The position numbers and the translations under genes were made by a program. Below, in pieces: positions 17,761-25,681 of a stretch of 64,000 nt of DNA (its first letter is position 1; every line of letters starts with the position of its first letter). The notes beneath the pieces are model-generated. The model worked only from the letters and a program-made list of their open reading frames with translations, had not been told where the DNA came from and ran no database searches. The stretch spans positions 1 through 64,000 of the forward strand of contig JBKECY010000003.1 of the NCBI GenBank assembly GCA_047975025.1, in the 5' to 3' direction. This DNA comes from JBKECY01 sp047975025. Its GTDB lineage: Bacteria > Bacillota > Clostridia > Lachnospirales > Lachnospiraceae.

Positions 17761-18452
17761 TTGAATACCTCCCTGAAAAGTTCATCAACTGATTTTCCCT
17801 GTTTGCTTCGGATGTCTTCGACCTCAGAGACCAGACGGATCTTGCCGTTTTGGATAAAGACGACATCGTCTAAAATATTCTCAACATCTGAGATAAGGTG
17901 TGTCGATAGAATAATCGTTGCTTCTGTATCGTAGTTGTTGATGATAGTTGACAAAATATAGTCTCTGGCGGCTGGATCCACACCGGCAATTGGCTCATCC
18001 AGGCAATAAAGTTTTGCTCTGCGGCTCATGACCAGAATCAATTGGACCTTTTCCTTTGTTCCCTTAGAAAGATGCTTAATATATTGTGTAGGCAGAATCG
18101 AAAGCTTTGCCAGCATATCATAGGCGCGGCTCTGATTGAAATCTTCGTAAAAATCGAGGAAAAACTCAATCGCCTGTCGTACTGTCATATTTTCATCCAG
18201 ATATGTTTTCTCCGGAAGATAAGAAATGATTTTCTTCGTCTCAACACCGGGAGCCATATTGTTGATCAGAACTTCTCCTGAGGTTGGAGTCAGCAGACCA
18301 TTGATTAATTTGGTCAGTGTTGTTTTACCACTCCCGTTCGGGCCCAGCAGGCCGACGATTTTTCCCGATTCTATTGTCAGGTCGACAGCATCAAGCGCTG
18401 TGGTTCTTCCATAGTTTTTGGTTAATTTGTTGCATGTAAGTATTACCCCCAT
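17754..18452 (-). CDS. ABC transporter ATP-binding protein
   Basis: 232 residues, one nucleotide-binding domain. It has Walker A GPNGSGKTT (about residues 36-44), Walker B KLYCLDEPIAGVD and the H-loop STHLISDVE. The usual LSGG signature is replaced by LSKGTKEKVQ, as in many YtrB-type exporters. It partners with the ABC-2 permease encoded immediately downstream (7-bp overlap). Its own start codon overlaps the stop of the GntR gene by one base, so the three are translationally linked. Confidence 0.92.
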   Translation of the reverse strand: MGVILTCNKLTKNYGRTTALDAVDLTIESGKIVGLLGPNGSGKTTLTKLINGLLTPTSGEVLINNMAPGVETKKIISYLPEKTYLDENMTVRQAIEFFLDFYEDFNQSRAYDMLAKLSILPTQYIKHLSKGTKEKVQLILVMSRRAKLYCLDEPIAGVDPAARDYILSTIINNYDTEATIILSTHLISDVENILDDVVFIQNGKIRLVSEVEDIRSKQGKSVDELFREVFKC

Positions 18453-18820
18453 TATGATTCCTCCTTAATGATCTTTTGAATCAACTCCATTAATTCCTGC
18501 CTCCGATAGCCAAGGTCATCCATTCTCTGAAAAAAATCATGGATATATGATTCTGCCAGTTGCTTACGGATATTTTGAATCAGCTCTGTATCCGTAGTAA
18601 TATATCGTCCGCTGGTGCGCTCGGTATAAATCAGGTTGGTCCTCTCAAGTTCCGAGAGGGCTTTTTGCATTGTGTTGGGATTTACTGCCGCCATACTGGC
18701 CAGGTCGCGTACCGAAGGTAATTTGTCTCCGGGCTGATATACGCCGTTGATAATATCCATCTTTACACGGTCAATGATTTGGGAATATACCGGTTTATTA
18801 GAATCTAATTGCCATGTCAT
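18452..18820 (-). CDS. GntR-family regulator, YtrA type
   Basis: 122 residues. The N-terminal winged helix-turn-helix contains QPGDKLPSVRDLASMAAVNPNTMQKAL, followed by the short helical tail (about 45 residues) that defines YtrA-type regulators, which lack a large ligand-binding domain. It starts at complement ATG 18820 with AAGGAG upstream. It is the first gene of the ABC-transporter operon and is likely an autorepressor relieved by whatever the transporter handles. Confidence 0.92.
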   Translation of the reverse strand: MTWQLDSNKPVYSQIIDRVKMDIINGVYQPGDKLPSVRDLASMAAVNPNTMQKALSELERTNLIYTERTSGRYITTDTELIQNIRKQLAESYIHDFFQRMDDLGYRRQELMELIQKIIKEES

Positions 18821-19022
18821 AGTCTCACTCCTTATTCTATATTTTCAGAATTACTGTATTGCTGATGTAGTACAATAATACAATGAAAATTCATGCTTGT
18901 CAATAGGCAAAATAAGAACTAAATATGAAAAAAATTTGAAAAACCAGAGAAAAGGAGTATAAAAGGTTGCATTTTAGCGTATGTATGTTACAATTATGTT
19001 ACGAAAAAATGAAGGTGATGAA

Positions 19023-19784
19023 ATGACTTTATATGATGCAATATTTGTAAGAAAATCAGAACACAATTTCAAAATGGAGGCGCTTGCGCCTACATATATT
19101 GAAGAGGTGTTACAATTCTATCAAACGGTCCAGAATCTTTTTCTGGGAATAGAAACAGAAGTCTCCATTATTGAAAATCTCGGACATTCTAAGAAAGCCG
19201 GGCATTTTTCTGTAAAGGCGCCATACTATATGGCAATTTATTCAGAAGAAGTCGAGCGGGATATGATGAATGCCGGTTATATTATGGAACAGATTACTTT
19301 GTTCCTGACAACAAAAGGAATTGCAAGCTGTTTTGTAGAAACCTTTTTGATTAAGCAGCCGTACCGCCTGAAAGGCACAAAAAAACTACTGATCTTACTT
19401 GCTTTCGGAAAATCAAAGTCCGCTGCAACCAGAAAGGCGGCGGATATGAAACGTCTGCCGATGGAATCACTGTGCGTTTTCAAGGAAACTCCGCGCCAGG
19501 GTGTGCGGCAGCTGCTGGAAGCGGCCAGATGCGCTCCGTCGAGCTGGAATCATCAGTTGTGGCGTTTCCTGGTTTTTGACAGCAGGATTCATGTGTTTTC
19601 GCGGACAGCGGGACGAGGAGCACATAATAAATATGCAGAATTTTCTTTTGGAGGAATGCTGTCGCATATTATGGTGGCTGCGGATGAGCTGTGGATTGAT
19701 CTCGATATGATTCGGTTGGAAAATATCAGTCACAGAACATTTCGAAAATCAGAATATGTCTTAAGTATTGTGTTAAATATGTAA
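19023..19784 (+). CDS. Putative nitroreductase (TM1586-like)
   Basis: 253 residues. ATG 19023 has AAGGTGATG just upstream; an earlier in-frame start at 18981 adds 14 residues without a site. The start MTLYDAIFVRKSEHNFKME fits FMN-dependent nitroreductases of the TM1586 type, as do AGYIMEQITLFLTTKGIASCF, the repeat-like second half LLEAARCAPSSWNHQLWRFLV and the closing FRKSEYVLSIVLNM. Two nitroreductase-like halves in one chain are the mark of this family. The substrate is unknown. It has its own strong terminator at 19816. Confidence 0.8.
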   Translation: MTLYDAIFVRKSEHNFKMEALAPTYIEEVLQFYQTVQNLFLGIETEVSIIENLGHSKKAGHFSVKAPYYMAIYSEEVERDMMNAGYIMEQITLFLTTKGIASCFVETFLIKQPYRLKGTKKLLILLAFGKSKSAATRKAADMKRLPMESLCVFKETPRQGVRQLLEAARCAPSSWNHQLWRFLVFDSRIHVFSRTAGRGAHNKYAEFSFGGMLSHIMVAADELWIDLDMIRLENISHRTFRKSEYVLSIVLNM

Positions 19785-19815
19785 TCAATATAAAAAAGCT
19801 GCTGTTGCAAGCCCT

Positions 19816-19856
19816 ATCCCCACTTCTTATCCCAGGGTAAGAAGTGGGGATTTTTT
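19816..19856 (+). terminator. Terminator after nitroreductase
   Basis: A perfect 14-bp stem, ATCCCCACTTCTTA ... TAAGAAGTGGGGAT with an 8-nt loop, followed by six T. It separates the nitroreductase from the agr-like operon. Confidence 0.93.
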
Positions 19857-19941
19857 ATGTGAATTATGAACCATGGGTTCCTTATGCGAAAGTCTATTGC
19901 GTGCTATGATACATAATATATTTCTAGCGTGAGGCGAAGAC

Positions 19942-20208
19942 ATGGACAATAAGCAAAGTACAAGGAAGACCAAGTTTTCTGTTGCCATTGGAGACCGGCT
20001 GCGAAAGCACAGGGAAGATGCCCAAATGACACAGGAGCAGGTGGCAGAGCTGATTGGAGTCAGCAGCAGATATTACCGTTACCTTGAAGAAGGTGAGCGA
20101 AAACCTTCCATGGAAAAGCTATTGCTGATACGCGAGAAAATGAGTATGGATTTGAACTATCTGGTAGCAGGCGAGACAGAGAAAGGGGAAGAAGAGGGTT
20201 TGATATGA
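19942..20208 (+). CDS. XRE-family DNA-binding protein
   Basis: 88 residues. The HTH_3 domain occupies about residues 15-72: IGDRLRKHREDAQMTQEQVA, then ELIGVSSRYYRYLEEGERKP. It starts at ATG 19942 behind GAGGCGAAG. Its stop overlaps the start of the response-regulator gene (ATGA), so it is the first gene of the agr-like operon rather than a separate unit. It may set the basal level of the quorum-sensing genes. Confidence 0.9.
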   Translation: MDNKQSTRKTKFSVAIGDRLRKHREDAQMTQEQVAELIGVSSRYYRYLEEGERKPSMEKLLLIREKMSMDLNYLVAGETEKGEEEGLI

Positions 20209-20930
20209 TTCATATAGCGATTTGTGATGATGACTCCTATATGACAGGGTATATAGAAAATCTGGTTTTAAAAGAGTGTAGACGTTGGAACCTTTGTGCG
20301 GAAACAGAGGTCTTTTTTGATGGGAATCAACTCATTGCATACGTGGAAAATATCAGTAAATTTGATGTAATATTCTTGGATATTGAGATGAAACACCAAA
20401 ACGGGATACAGACTGCCCAGCAGATTCGCCAAACGGACACACTGGCACTGCTGATTTTTATATCCCATCATGACAGTTACCTTAAGGCATTATTTGAAGT
20501 ACAGCCGTTCTGGTTCCTGGATAAGCCGGTTGACGAGCAGATCTTTAGAACCTGCTTTGGCAAGGCTATGGAACGTCTCGAGAAAAATCGGCAGGCTTTT
20601 CACTATAAGACGGGGAAAACGCTCCATCGGGTACCAGTGCAGGATATCCTGTATCTGGAAAGTGACAGACGGCAGATCCACATCCATATGAAGTCCCAGG
20701 AAATCAGCTTTTATGGAAAGCTGGATGAGGCTGAAGTACTGCTGAAAAAGCTGGAAGGAAGATTTTTGCGAATTCATCAGTCCTATCTTGTCAACCTGCT
20801 GTATATCCGGACGATGACGGCGTATTACGTTGAGCTTGAAGACGGGAATCGGCTCAATGTAAGTACGGAGAGAAGAAAAAGCTGCAAGGAGGAGTACGCA
20901 GTGCTTTTGGGGAGGGATATTGTTGGATAA
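20205..20930 (+). CDS. LytTR-type response regulator (AgrA-like)
   Basis: 241 residues. The N-terminal receiver domain has acidic cluster ICDDD near residue 8, phospho-acceptor Asp59 in DVIFLDIEM and Lys in FLDKPVDE. The C-terminal LytTR DNA-binding domain (about 135-235) shows VQDILYLESDRRQIHIHM and FLRIHQSYLVNLLYI. Phosphorylation by the downstream sensor would activate the operon. It overlaps XRE by 4 bp upstream and the kinase gene by about 10 bp downstream. Confidence 0.94.
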   Translation: MIHIAICDDDSYMTGYIENLVLKECRRWNLCAETEVFFDGNQLIAYVENISKFDVIFLDIEMKHQNGIQTAQQIRQTDTLALLIFISHHDSYLKALFEVQPFWFLDKPVDEQIFRTCFGKAMERLEKNRQAFHYKTGKTLHRVPVQDILYLESDRRQIHIHMKSQEISFYGKLDEAEVLLKKLEGRFLRIHQSYLVNLLYIRTMTAYYVELEDGNRLNVSTERRKSCKEEYAVLLGRDIVG

Positions 20931-22239
20931 AATCATTCATATTGCCGAACTGGTGCTTTGGCTGCTTCCGGCATGGTTTCTGCGCAGTTACATGACAGTG
21001 TTCCTGGTAGAGAAGAAAGGGAAAATCAGAATCAGTATCGGCTGGGGCATTTTTTTGCTCTGGCAGCTGTTCCTGCTGCGTTACACTCCGCACAATCCAT
21101 TGCTTACCGCAGGCGGAACGATCTTGAGTATGGAATTTGTCAGCTTTACTGGTTATGGAGGTCCGCGCTGGAAGCGGTTTTTCTTCCCGGTTTTGCTATG
21201 CAGTATTTGGATTGTGCTTGAAATGCTGGTTGGGTATGTATTCTATGCGGTTGCTGTGCCGCCGCAGCAATTGTATATGCTGGGAGGACTCCTCTCTTCC
21301 TGGATGCTGTGGAGTGTAATTGCACTTCTTAGAGCGTTATATCGAGATGCGGCTATACGTGACATTTCTTTGGGAGGTATGTTTTCATTTGCAGGCCTCT
21401 CCCTAACAGCTGCGGTCGGTCTGGGATTTGCTTATATCCACCAGCCGCCGGAAGCTGTGGGACTGACACTCGTTTTGTCGATAACAGCGGCTTTGATCAT
21501 CCTATATGGAAATGTCATGCTGTATAAGCTGGTCATCCGCCTTTCGGAAATGCTGGTTTTACAGTATTTAAACGATAAATATCTGCACCAGCTGGAAGAA
21601 TGTACGAAGCAGATGCAGCACCGCATAAGCGCTGACCGCAAAGCAGAGATGACGATGCATGATATAAAACAATTGATCGGTACTCTCAAGCGATTTGCAC
21701 AAAAACATGAAGACGAATCTATGCTGGAATATCTTGCCGGTATGTCAGAAATTTTTTGTGGAGATTCCAGCAGTCCAAAGGTTTGTGAAAATATGATTGT
21801 GGATGCGATACTCTGTGAGAAGATTGCAGTGGCACGCTCTCAGAATATCGCAATTAAAACCGATGTAAGGATTACAAAGCAGCTTCCGATACAAAGTGCT
21901 CAGATCAGTATTTTATTGGGCAACGCATTGGATAATGCAATTGAAGCCGCTGGGCAAATGCATACAGACAGATGTATTGAATTGTGCATGAGAAGCAGAC
22001 GTGACGGCCTGTGGGTTCTGCTTAAAAACACGTTTTCAGGAGAACTGCAATATGATCAGGCAGGAAATCTGCGCTCTTCCAAAGCGGAGCAGGGGCATGG
22101 CTTGGGTATGGCTTCCATGTACGAGATCGTCAGAAAACACCAAGGCATTCTGAAGATAGAAGCAGAAGAGCACGAGTTTCTTCTATATATAATGCTATTT
22201 AACCAATGTGACACCGAATTATGTCTGATGGACGGCTAA
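20920..22239 (+). CDS. GHKL sensor histidine kinase (AgrC-like)
   Basis: About 439 residues. The start is TTG, either at 20920 or 20923; GGAGGG lies 4-7 nt upstream and the 20923 spacing is better. Six or seven membrane segments fill residues 1-205. The cytoplasmic part has the AgrC-type H-box MTMHDIKQL with His247, N-box NALDNAIEA and G-box GHGLGMASM. AgrC-family kinases detect the cyclic peptide made from AgrD. It overlaps the regulator gene and is followed by agrD after about 96 bp. Confidence 0.93.
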   Translation: MLDKIIHIAELVLWLLPAWFLRSYMTVFLVEKKGKIRISIGWGIFLLWQLFLLRYTPHNPLLTAGGTILSMEFVSFTGYGGPRWKRFFFPVLLCSIWIVLEMLVGYVFYAVAVPPQQLYMLGGLLSSWMLWSVIALLRALYRDAAIRDISLGGMFSFAGLSLTAAVGLGFAYIHQPPEAVGLTLVLSITAALIILYGNVMLYKLVIRLSEMLVLQYLNDKYLHQLEECTKQMQHRISADRKAEMTMHDIKQLIGTLKRFAQKHEDESMLEYLAGMSEIFCGDSSSPKVCENMIVDAILCEKIAVARSQNIAIKTDVRITKQLPIQSAQISILLGNALDNAIEAAGQMHTDRCIELCMRSRRDGLWVLLKNTFSGELQYDQAGNLRSSKAEQGHGLGMASMYEIVRKHQGILKIEAEEHEFLLYIMLFNQCDTELCLMDG

Positions 22240-22335
22240 TTGTTACATTATCGATAAAAGCAGGTGGGACAATGATAGAATATAAGTATGTTCTTGCAAG
22301 TAACAAGTATGCGACAAGTTAGGAGGTGTAGAGCG

Positions 22336-22509
22336 ATGAAAGAATACCCGGACGTTCTGTTGAGAAAGAACGCTGTTCAGGGGATGGTATTGTGGATGCT
22401 CGAGAGAATCGCACAAGCCATGTGCAAAGTAAGTGCCAATTCGCTTTGTATATGTATTTTTCACCAGCCAGCTGAACCGGAAGATTTAGAAGTATTTGGT
22501 GCGTTTTAG
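22336..22509 (+). CDS. agrD: AgrD-like cyclic autoinducer peptide precursor
   Basis: 57 residues. ATG 22336 has AGGAGGTG 8 nt upstream. It has the three-part AgrD layout: an amphipathic N-terminal helix (about residues 8-32, VLLRKNAVQGMVLWMLERIA), a core SANSLCICIF, and an acidic, proline-containing tail HQPAEPEDLEVFGAF that parallels the staphylococcal tail DEPEVPKEL. If processed like S. aureus AgrD, cleavage would follow Phe42 and Cys38 would close a five-residue thiolactone (C-I-C-I-F). The second cysteine, Cys40, inside the ring is unusual. It is encoded directly before its processing enzyme AgrB. Confidence 0.85.
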   Translation: MKEYPDVLLRKNAVQGMVLWMLERIAQAMCKVSANSLCICIFHQPAEPEDLEVFGAF

Positions 22510-22510
22510 T

Positions 22511-23086
22511 ATGAAGAGGATTACCGAAGCTCTGACCGGATATATCATGAGGAGAAGGCACCTGTCCGAAAGAGAAAGTGCATGGTATCGTTTTGGAATC
22601 TTAGTTGCATTAGAACTCATCTTATTTATTGCTATTTGTTTATGTATTGCGGCAGCCTTGCACGTATTCGCGGAAGCTGCGATGTTTCTTGCCATATTTA
22701 TTCCCACAAGATCTTATGCAGGAGGTATGCATATGAAAGCATATCCCACCTGTCTTATCATGTCCTGTATACTCTTTACAGGCTGCATGATTCTTCTGAT
22801 TCAATGTCAAATCCCTATTCGCTATTCTTTTATGATTATCATGACGTCGCTTGCGGTAATCGAAATCACAGGACCGCTCGTAACCCAGGATCGTTTTGTC
22901 AGCCGCGCACGCAGAAAATTCTGTCGCCGCAAGCTGCGTATGATAGTTGCCGTTCTTTTACTGATATCCAGTATTACGTTGGGAATAAACAGTCTGTATC
23001 TGACACAGCTCATTGCCATAGCAACAGGTGTTGTTGCGGCAGGAATGCTTGCTGAAGCAGTTCATCGGATGTACTATAAAACATAA
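22511..23086 (+). CDS. agrB: AgrB-like peptide-processing membrane protease
   Basis: 191 residues from ATG 22511, just 1 bp after the agrD stop. In-frame TTG/GTG codons up to 15 nt earlier are possible starts. The catalytic pair of AgrB endopeptidases is present: His74 in RSYAGGMHMKAYPTC and Cys81 seven residues on, the same spacing as His77/Cys84 of S. aureus. Four or more membrane helices surround them. AgrB cleaves the AgrD tail and forms the thiolactone ring at the membrane. The gene order is XRE-agrA-agrC-agrD-agrB. Confidence 0.93.
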   Translation: MKRITEALTGYIMRRRHLSERESAWYRFGILVALELILFIAICLCIAAALHVFAEAAMFLAIFIPTRSYAGGMHMKAYPTCLIMSCILFTGCMILLIQCQIPIRYSFMIIMTSLAVIEITGPLVTQDRFVSRARRKFCRRKLRMIVAVLLLISSITLGINSLYLTQLIAIATGVVAAGMLAEAVHRMYYKT

Positions 23087-23112
23087 GATCAATCTGAAGC
23101 CACTACATTAAA

Positions 23113-23152
23113 AAGGAATCTCTGTACTTAACAAAAGCAGAGATTCCCTCTT
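23113..23152 (+). terminator. Terminator of the agr-like operon
   Basis: GGAATCTCTG ... CAGAGATTCC (10-bp perfect stem) followed by CTCTTT, 28 bp after agrB. Confidence 0.8.
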
Positions 23153-23339
23153 TAATGTGTGCCTGATAAAACAGAACAATACCACATAATAATTAGGAAT
23201 CTGACAGACGGTCAGACTCTTGAAGTAAAACACAGAAAAAAATTAAAATCCATACTTTTTTATGGTATTTTCTCCAAAAATATGATATAATAACAGAAGA
23301 TTTTTTTGAAATATCAATTATATCATGGGGGTAAAAAAC

Positions 23340-24293
23340 ATGAGCAGTAGTAAGAAAATTAGTATCCTAGGTGCAGGGCGAGTTGGCTCTTCTGCAGCGT
23401 TCGCGCTGGCTGTTAGAGGACTTTGCTCGGAAATCGTTTTGGTTGATATTGCCAAACAGGTAGCAGAGGGTGAAGCAAAAGATATTGTGCAAGGAACCCC
23501 GTTTATCAATCCAATGAACATCAAATCCGGAGAGTATTCAGATGTAGCCGGATCTGATATCGTAGTCGTAACATTGGGAATGGCAAGAAAGCCAGGACAG
23601 ACACGTATTGAGTTGGCACAGGCCAATGTCAATATTATCAAATCAGTGATGCCTGAAGTAGCTAAATATGCACCAGATGCTATTTATGTTATGGTAAGTA
23701 ATCCTGTGGATGTACTTACATATGCTACACTTCAAGTAACAAATCTGTCTCCTAAGCAGGTGATTGGCTCAGGTACATTACTTGACTCCAGTCGTCTTCG
23801 CTCTATTATTGCAGAAGAGACAGGAATCGACTCTTCCAATATTCATGGCTATGTATTGGGTGAGCATGGTGATTCTTCCATGGTACCATGGTCTATCTTA
23901 TCAGTTGCCGGTATGGGACTGGAAGAATATGGTCAGAAAGTTGAAAGCGTTGGAGCATTCAGTGAAGAACGCATTCTGCAGATCGAGAAAGACATGCGTG
24001 AATCCGGAGCAGTTGTAATCAAGAATAAAGGGGCTACAAACTACGCAATTGCTATGTCTGTATCACACCTTTGCAAGAGCATTTTAAGCAATATGAACTC
24101 TGTACTCCCGGTTTCTACACTTATGACTGGCGAATATGGTATGGAAGACGTATGCTTAAGTGTGCCGACCATAGTCAATGGAAGCGGTGTTGTACGTACA
24201 CTTCAGCCTGAACTGACTGAAAAAGAAACACAACAATTACAAAACAGTGCAAAAGTTTTGAAGGAGACCTTGTCTACTTTAGACTTTAAATAA
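23340..24293 (+). CDS. Lactate/malate dehydrogenase family protein, probably malate-specific
   Basis: 317 residues. ATG 23340 has GGGGG 8 nt upstream. The NAD-binding motif is GAGRVGSS; the catalytic residues Asp149, Arg152 (LLDSSRLR) and His176 (GEHGD) are present. By overall sequence it looks like L-lactate dehydrogenase, but the substrate-specificity loop reads MARKPGQTR: Arg83 occupies the position (Q102 in LDH numbering) where lactate dehydrogenases have Gln and malate dehydrogenases have Arg. That residue is known to switch specificity to oxaloacetate. The next gene, 42 bp on, is malic enzyme, which also favours malate. Confidence 0.9.
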   Translation: MSSSKKISILGAGRVGSSAAFALAVRGLCSEIVLVDIAKQVAEGEAKDIVQGTPFINPMNIKSGEYSDVAGSDIVVVTLGMARKPGQTRIELAQANVNIIKSVMPEVAKYAPDAIYVMVSNPVDVLTYATLQVTNLSPKQVIGSGTLLDSSRLRSIIAEETGIDSSNIHGYVLGEHGDSSMVPWSILSVAGMGLEEYGQKVESVGAFSEERILQIEKDMRESGAVVIKNKGATNYAIAMSVSHLCKSILSNMNSVLPVSTLMTGEYGMEDVCLSVPTIVNGSGVVRTLQPELTEKETQQLQNSAKVLKETLSTLDFK

Positions 24294-24335
24294 CAATAAT
24301 AGTTTACTTATATCAATTATCAGGAGGAAAGTATA

Positions 24336-25508
24336 ATGGATTATGCATCAGAATCACTGAAAAAGCACTATGACTGGAAGGGCAAGATTGAAGTGATCTA
24401 CCGTGCTCCGCTTGAGAATAAAGATGATTTATCTCTGGCATACACACCTGGTGTAGCCCAGCCTTGTCTTGAAATTCAGAAGGACGTTGATAAGAGCTAT
24501 GATCTTACGAGACGCTCTAACCTGGTTGCCGTTGTAACAGATGGAACCGCAGTCTTGGGATTGGGAGATATTGGACCGGAAGCGGGCATGCCTGTTATGG
24601 AAGGAAAATGTGCACTTTTTAAAGCGTTTGGAGATGTTGATGCGATTCCGTTGTGCATACGATCAAAAGAAGTAGATGATATCGTTAACACAGTTGCTTT
24701 ATTAGCAGGCAGCTTTGGTGGAGTCAATCTGGAAGATATTTCAGCACCGCGTTGTTTTGAAATTGAAGAAAAGCTGAAAGAAAGATGTGATATTCCGATT
24801 TTCCATGATGATCAGCATGGTACAGCTGTTGTTACATTGGCTGCTTTGATCAATGCATTGAAACTTACCGGAAAGAAAATTGAAGACATCAAAGTGGTAA
24901 CCAGCGGTGCAGGTGCTGCCGGAACAGCCATCATTAAACTTTTGATTGCCATGGGACTTAAAGATGTGGTTCTGTGTGACAGAAACGGTGCAATTTATGA
25001 AGGTCGTGAAGGTCTGAACAATGAAAAAGTTGACCTGGCTAAGATTACAAATAAAGAACATAAAAAAGGTTCTCTGGCCGAAATGCTGGTAGGCGCGGAT
25101 GTATTCATTGGTGTTTCCGCTCCGGGCTGTGTTACTCCTGAGATGGTTAAAAGCATGAATCCTAATCCGATTCTCTTCCCAATGGCGAACCCGACACCTG
25201 AAATTATGCCGGATCTTGCTAAAGAAGCAGGAGCTGCTGTTGTTGGTACGGGACGTAGTGATTTCCCGAATCAGATCAACAATGTATTGGCATTCCCTGG
25301 TATCTTTCGCGGTGCGTTGGATGTTCGTGCAAGCGAAATCAATGATGCCATGAAGATTGCAGCTGCACAGGCAATCGCATCTTTTGTTACAGATGATAAA
25401 TTATCTGCGGATTATATCATCCCCAGCGCTCTTGACAAGACAGTTGCAGAGGCAGTAGCCAAAGAAGTTGCCAAGGTAGCAAGAGAGACCGGAGTTGCAA
25501 GAATATAG
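24336..25508 (+). CDS. NAD(P)-dependent malic enzyme (malate to pyruvate)
   Basis: 390 residues, the short bacterial form. It starts at ATG 24336 behind CAGGAGGAA. Signatures: VIYRAPLENKDDLSLAYTPGVA, GDIGPEAGMPVMEGK, the metal-binding FHDDQHGTA and the nucleotide-binding SGAGAAG. It decarboxylates malate to pyruvate and CO2. It follows the dehydrogenase gene by 42 bp, and a terminator follows, so the two form a small operon linking oxaloacetate, malate and pyruvate. Confidence 0.96.
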   Translation: MDYASESLKKHYDWKGKIEVIYRAPLENKDDLSLAYTPGVAQPCLEIQKDVDKSYDLTRRSNLVAVVTDGTAVLGLGDIGPEAGMPVMEGKCALFKAFGDVDAIPLCIRSKEVDDIVNTVALLAGSFGGVNLEDISAPRCFEIEEKLKERCDIPIFHDDQHGTAVVTLAALINALKLTGKKIEDIKVVTSGAGAAGTAIIKLLIAMGLKDVVLCDRNGAIYEGREGLNNEKVDLAKITNKEHKKGSLAEMLVGADVFIGVSAPGCVTPEMVKSMNPNPILFPMANPTPEIMPDLAKEAGAAVVGTGRSDFPNQINNVLAFPGIFRGALDVRASEINDAMKIAAAQAIASFVTDDKLSADYIIPSALDKTVAEAVAKEVAKVARETGVARI

Positions 25509-25538
25509 TCGTCGAACATAAGTAAATATAGTATTGAG

Positions 25539-25574
25539 AGAGCTTACAGCAAGTAACCGCTGTAAGCTCTTTTT
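25539..25574 (+). terminator. Terminator after malic enzyme
   Basis: AGAGCTTACAGC ... GCTGTAAGCTCT, 12-bp perfect stem, 8-nt loop, then TTTT. Confidence 0.92.
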
Positions 25575-25605
25575 CCTGTATAAAAAATCAAGAAAAAAAG
25601 AATAA

Positions 25606-25632
25606 TTGGCACTCTTGCGTTGACAGTGCTAA
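25606..25632 (+). promoter_or_regulatory. CIRCE operator before clpB
   Basis: TTGGCACTC (25606-25614), 9 bp, CAGTGCTAA (25624-25632): one mismatch to the consensus in each half. It overlaps the -35 hexamer of the clpB promoter. Confidence 0.92.
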
Positions 25633-25648
25633 TTATAGATGTTATAAT
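25620..25648 (+). promoter_or_regulatory. clpB promoter
   Basis: TTGACA (25620-25625), a 17-bp spacer and TATAAT (25643-25648): a consensus sigma-A promoter. The -35 lies inside the CIRCE element, so HrcA would block polymerase directly. Confidence 0.88.
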
Positions 25649-25681
25649 ACATGTATAACATTGAAAACAGGAGGACTCATT

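Noticed and set aside
18839..18853. Possible CodY box near the GntR-ABC operon start
   Set aside because: About five mismatches to AATTTTCWGAAAATT, no better than chance in AT-rich DNA.
22272..22322. 16-codon open frame between the sensor kinase and agrD
   Set aside because: Too short to support; it has a weak GGTGGG site but no recognisable product. It may just be leader sequence.
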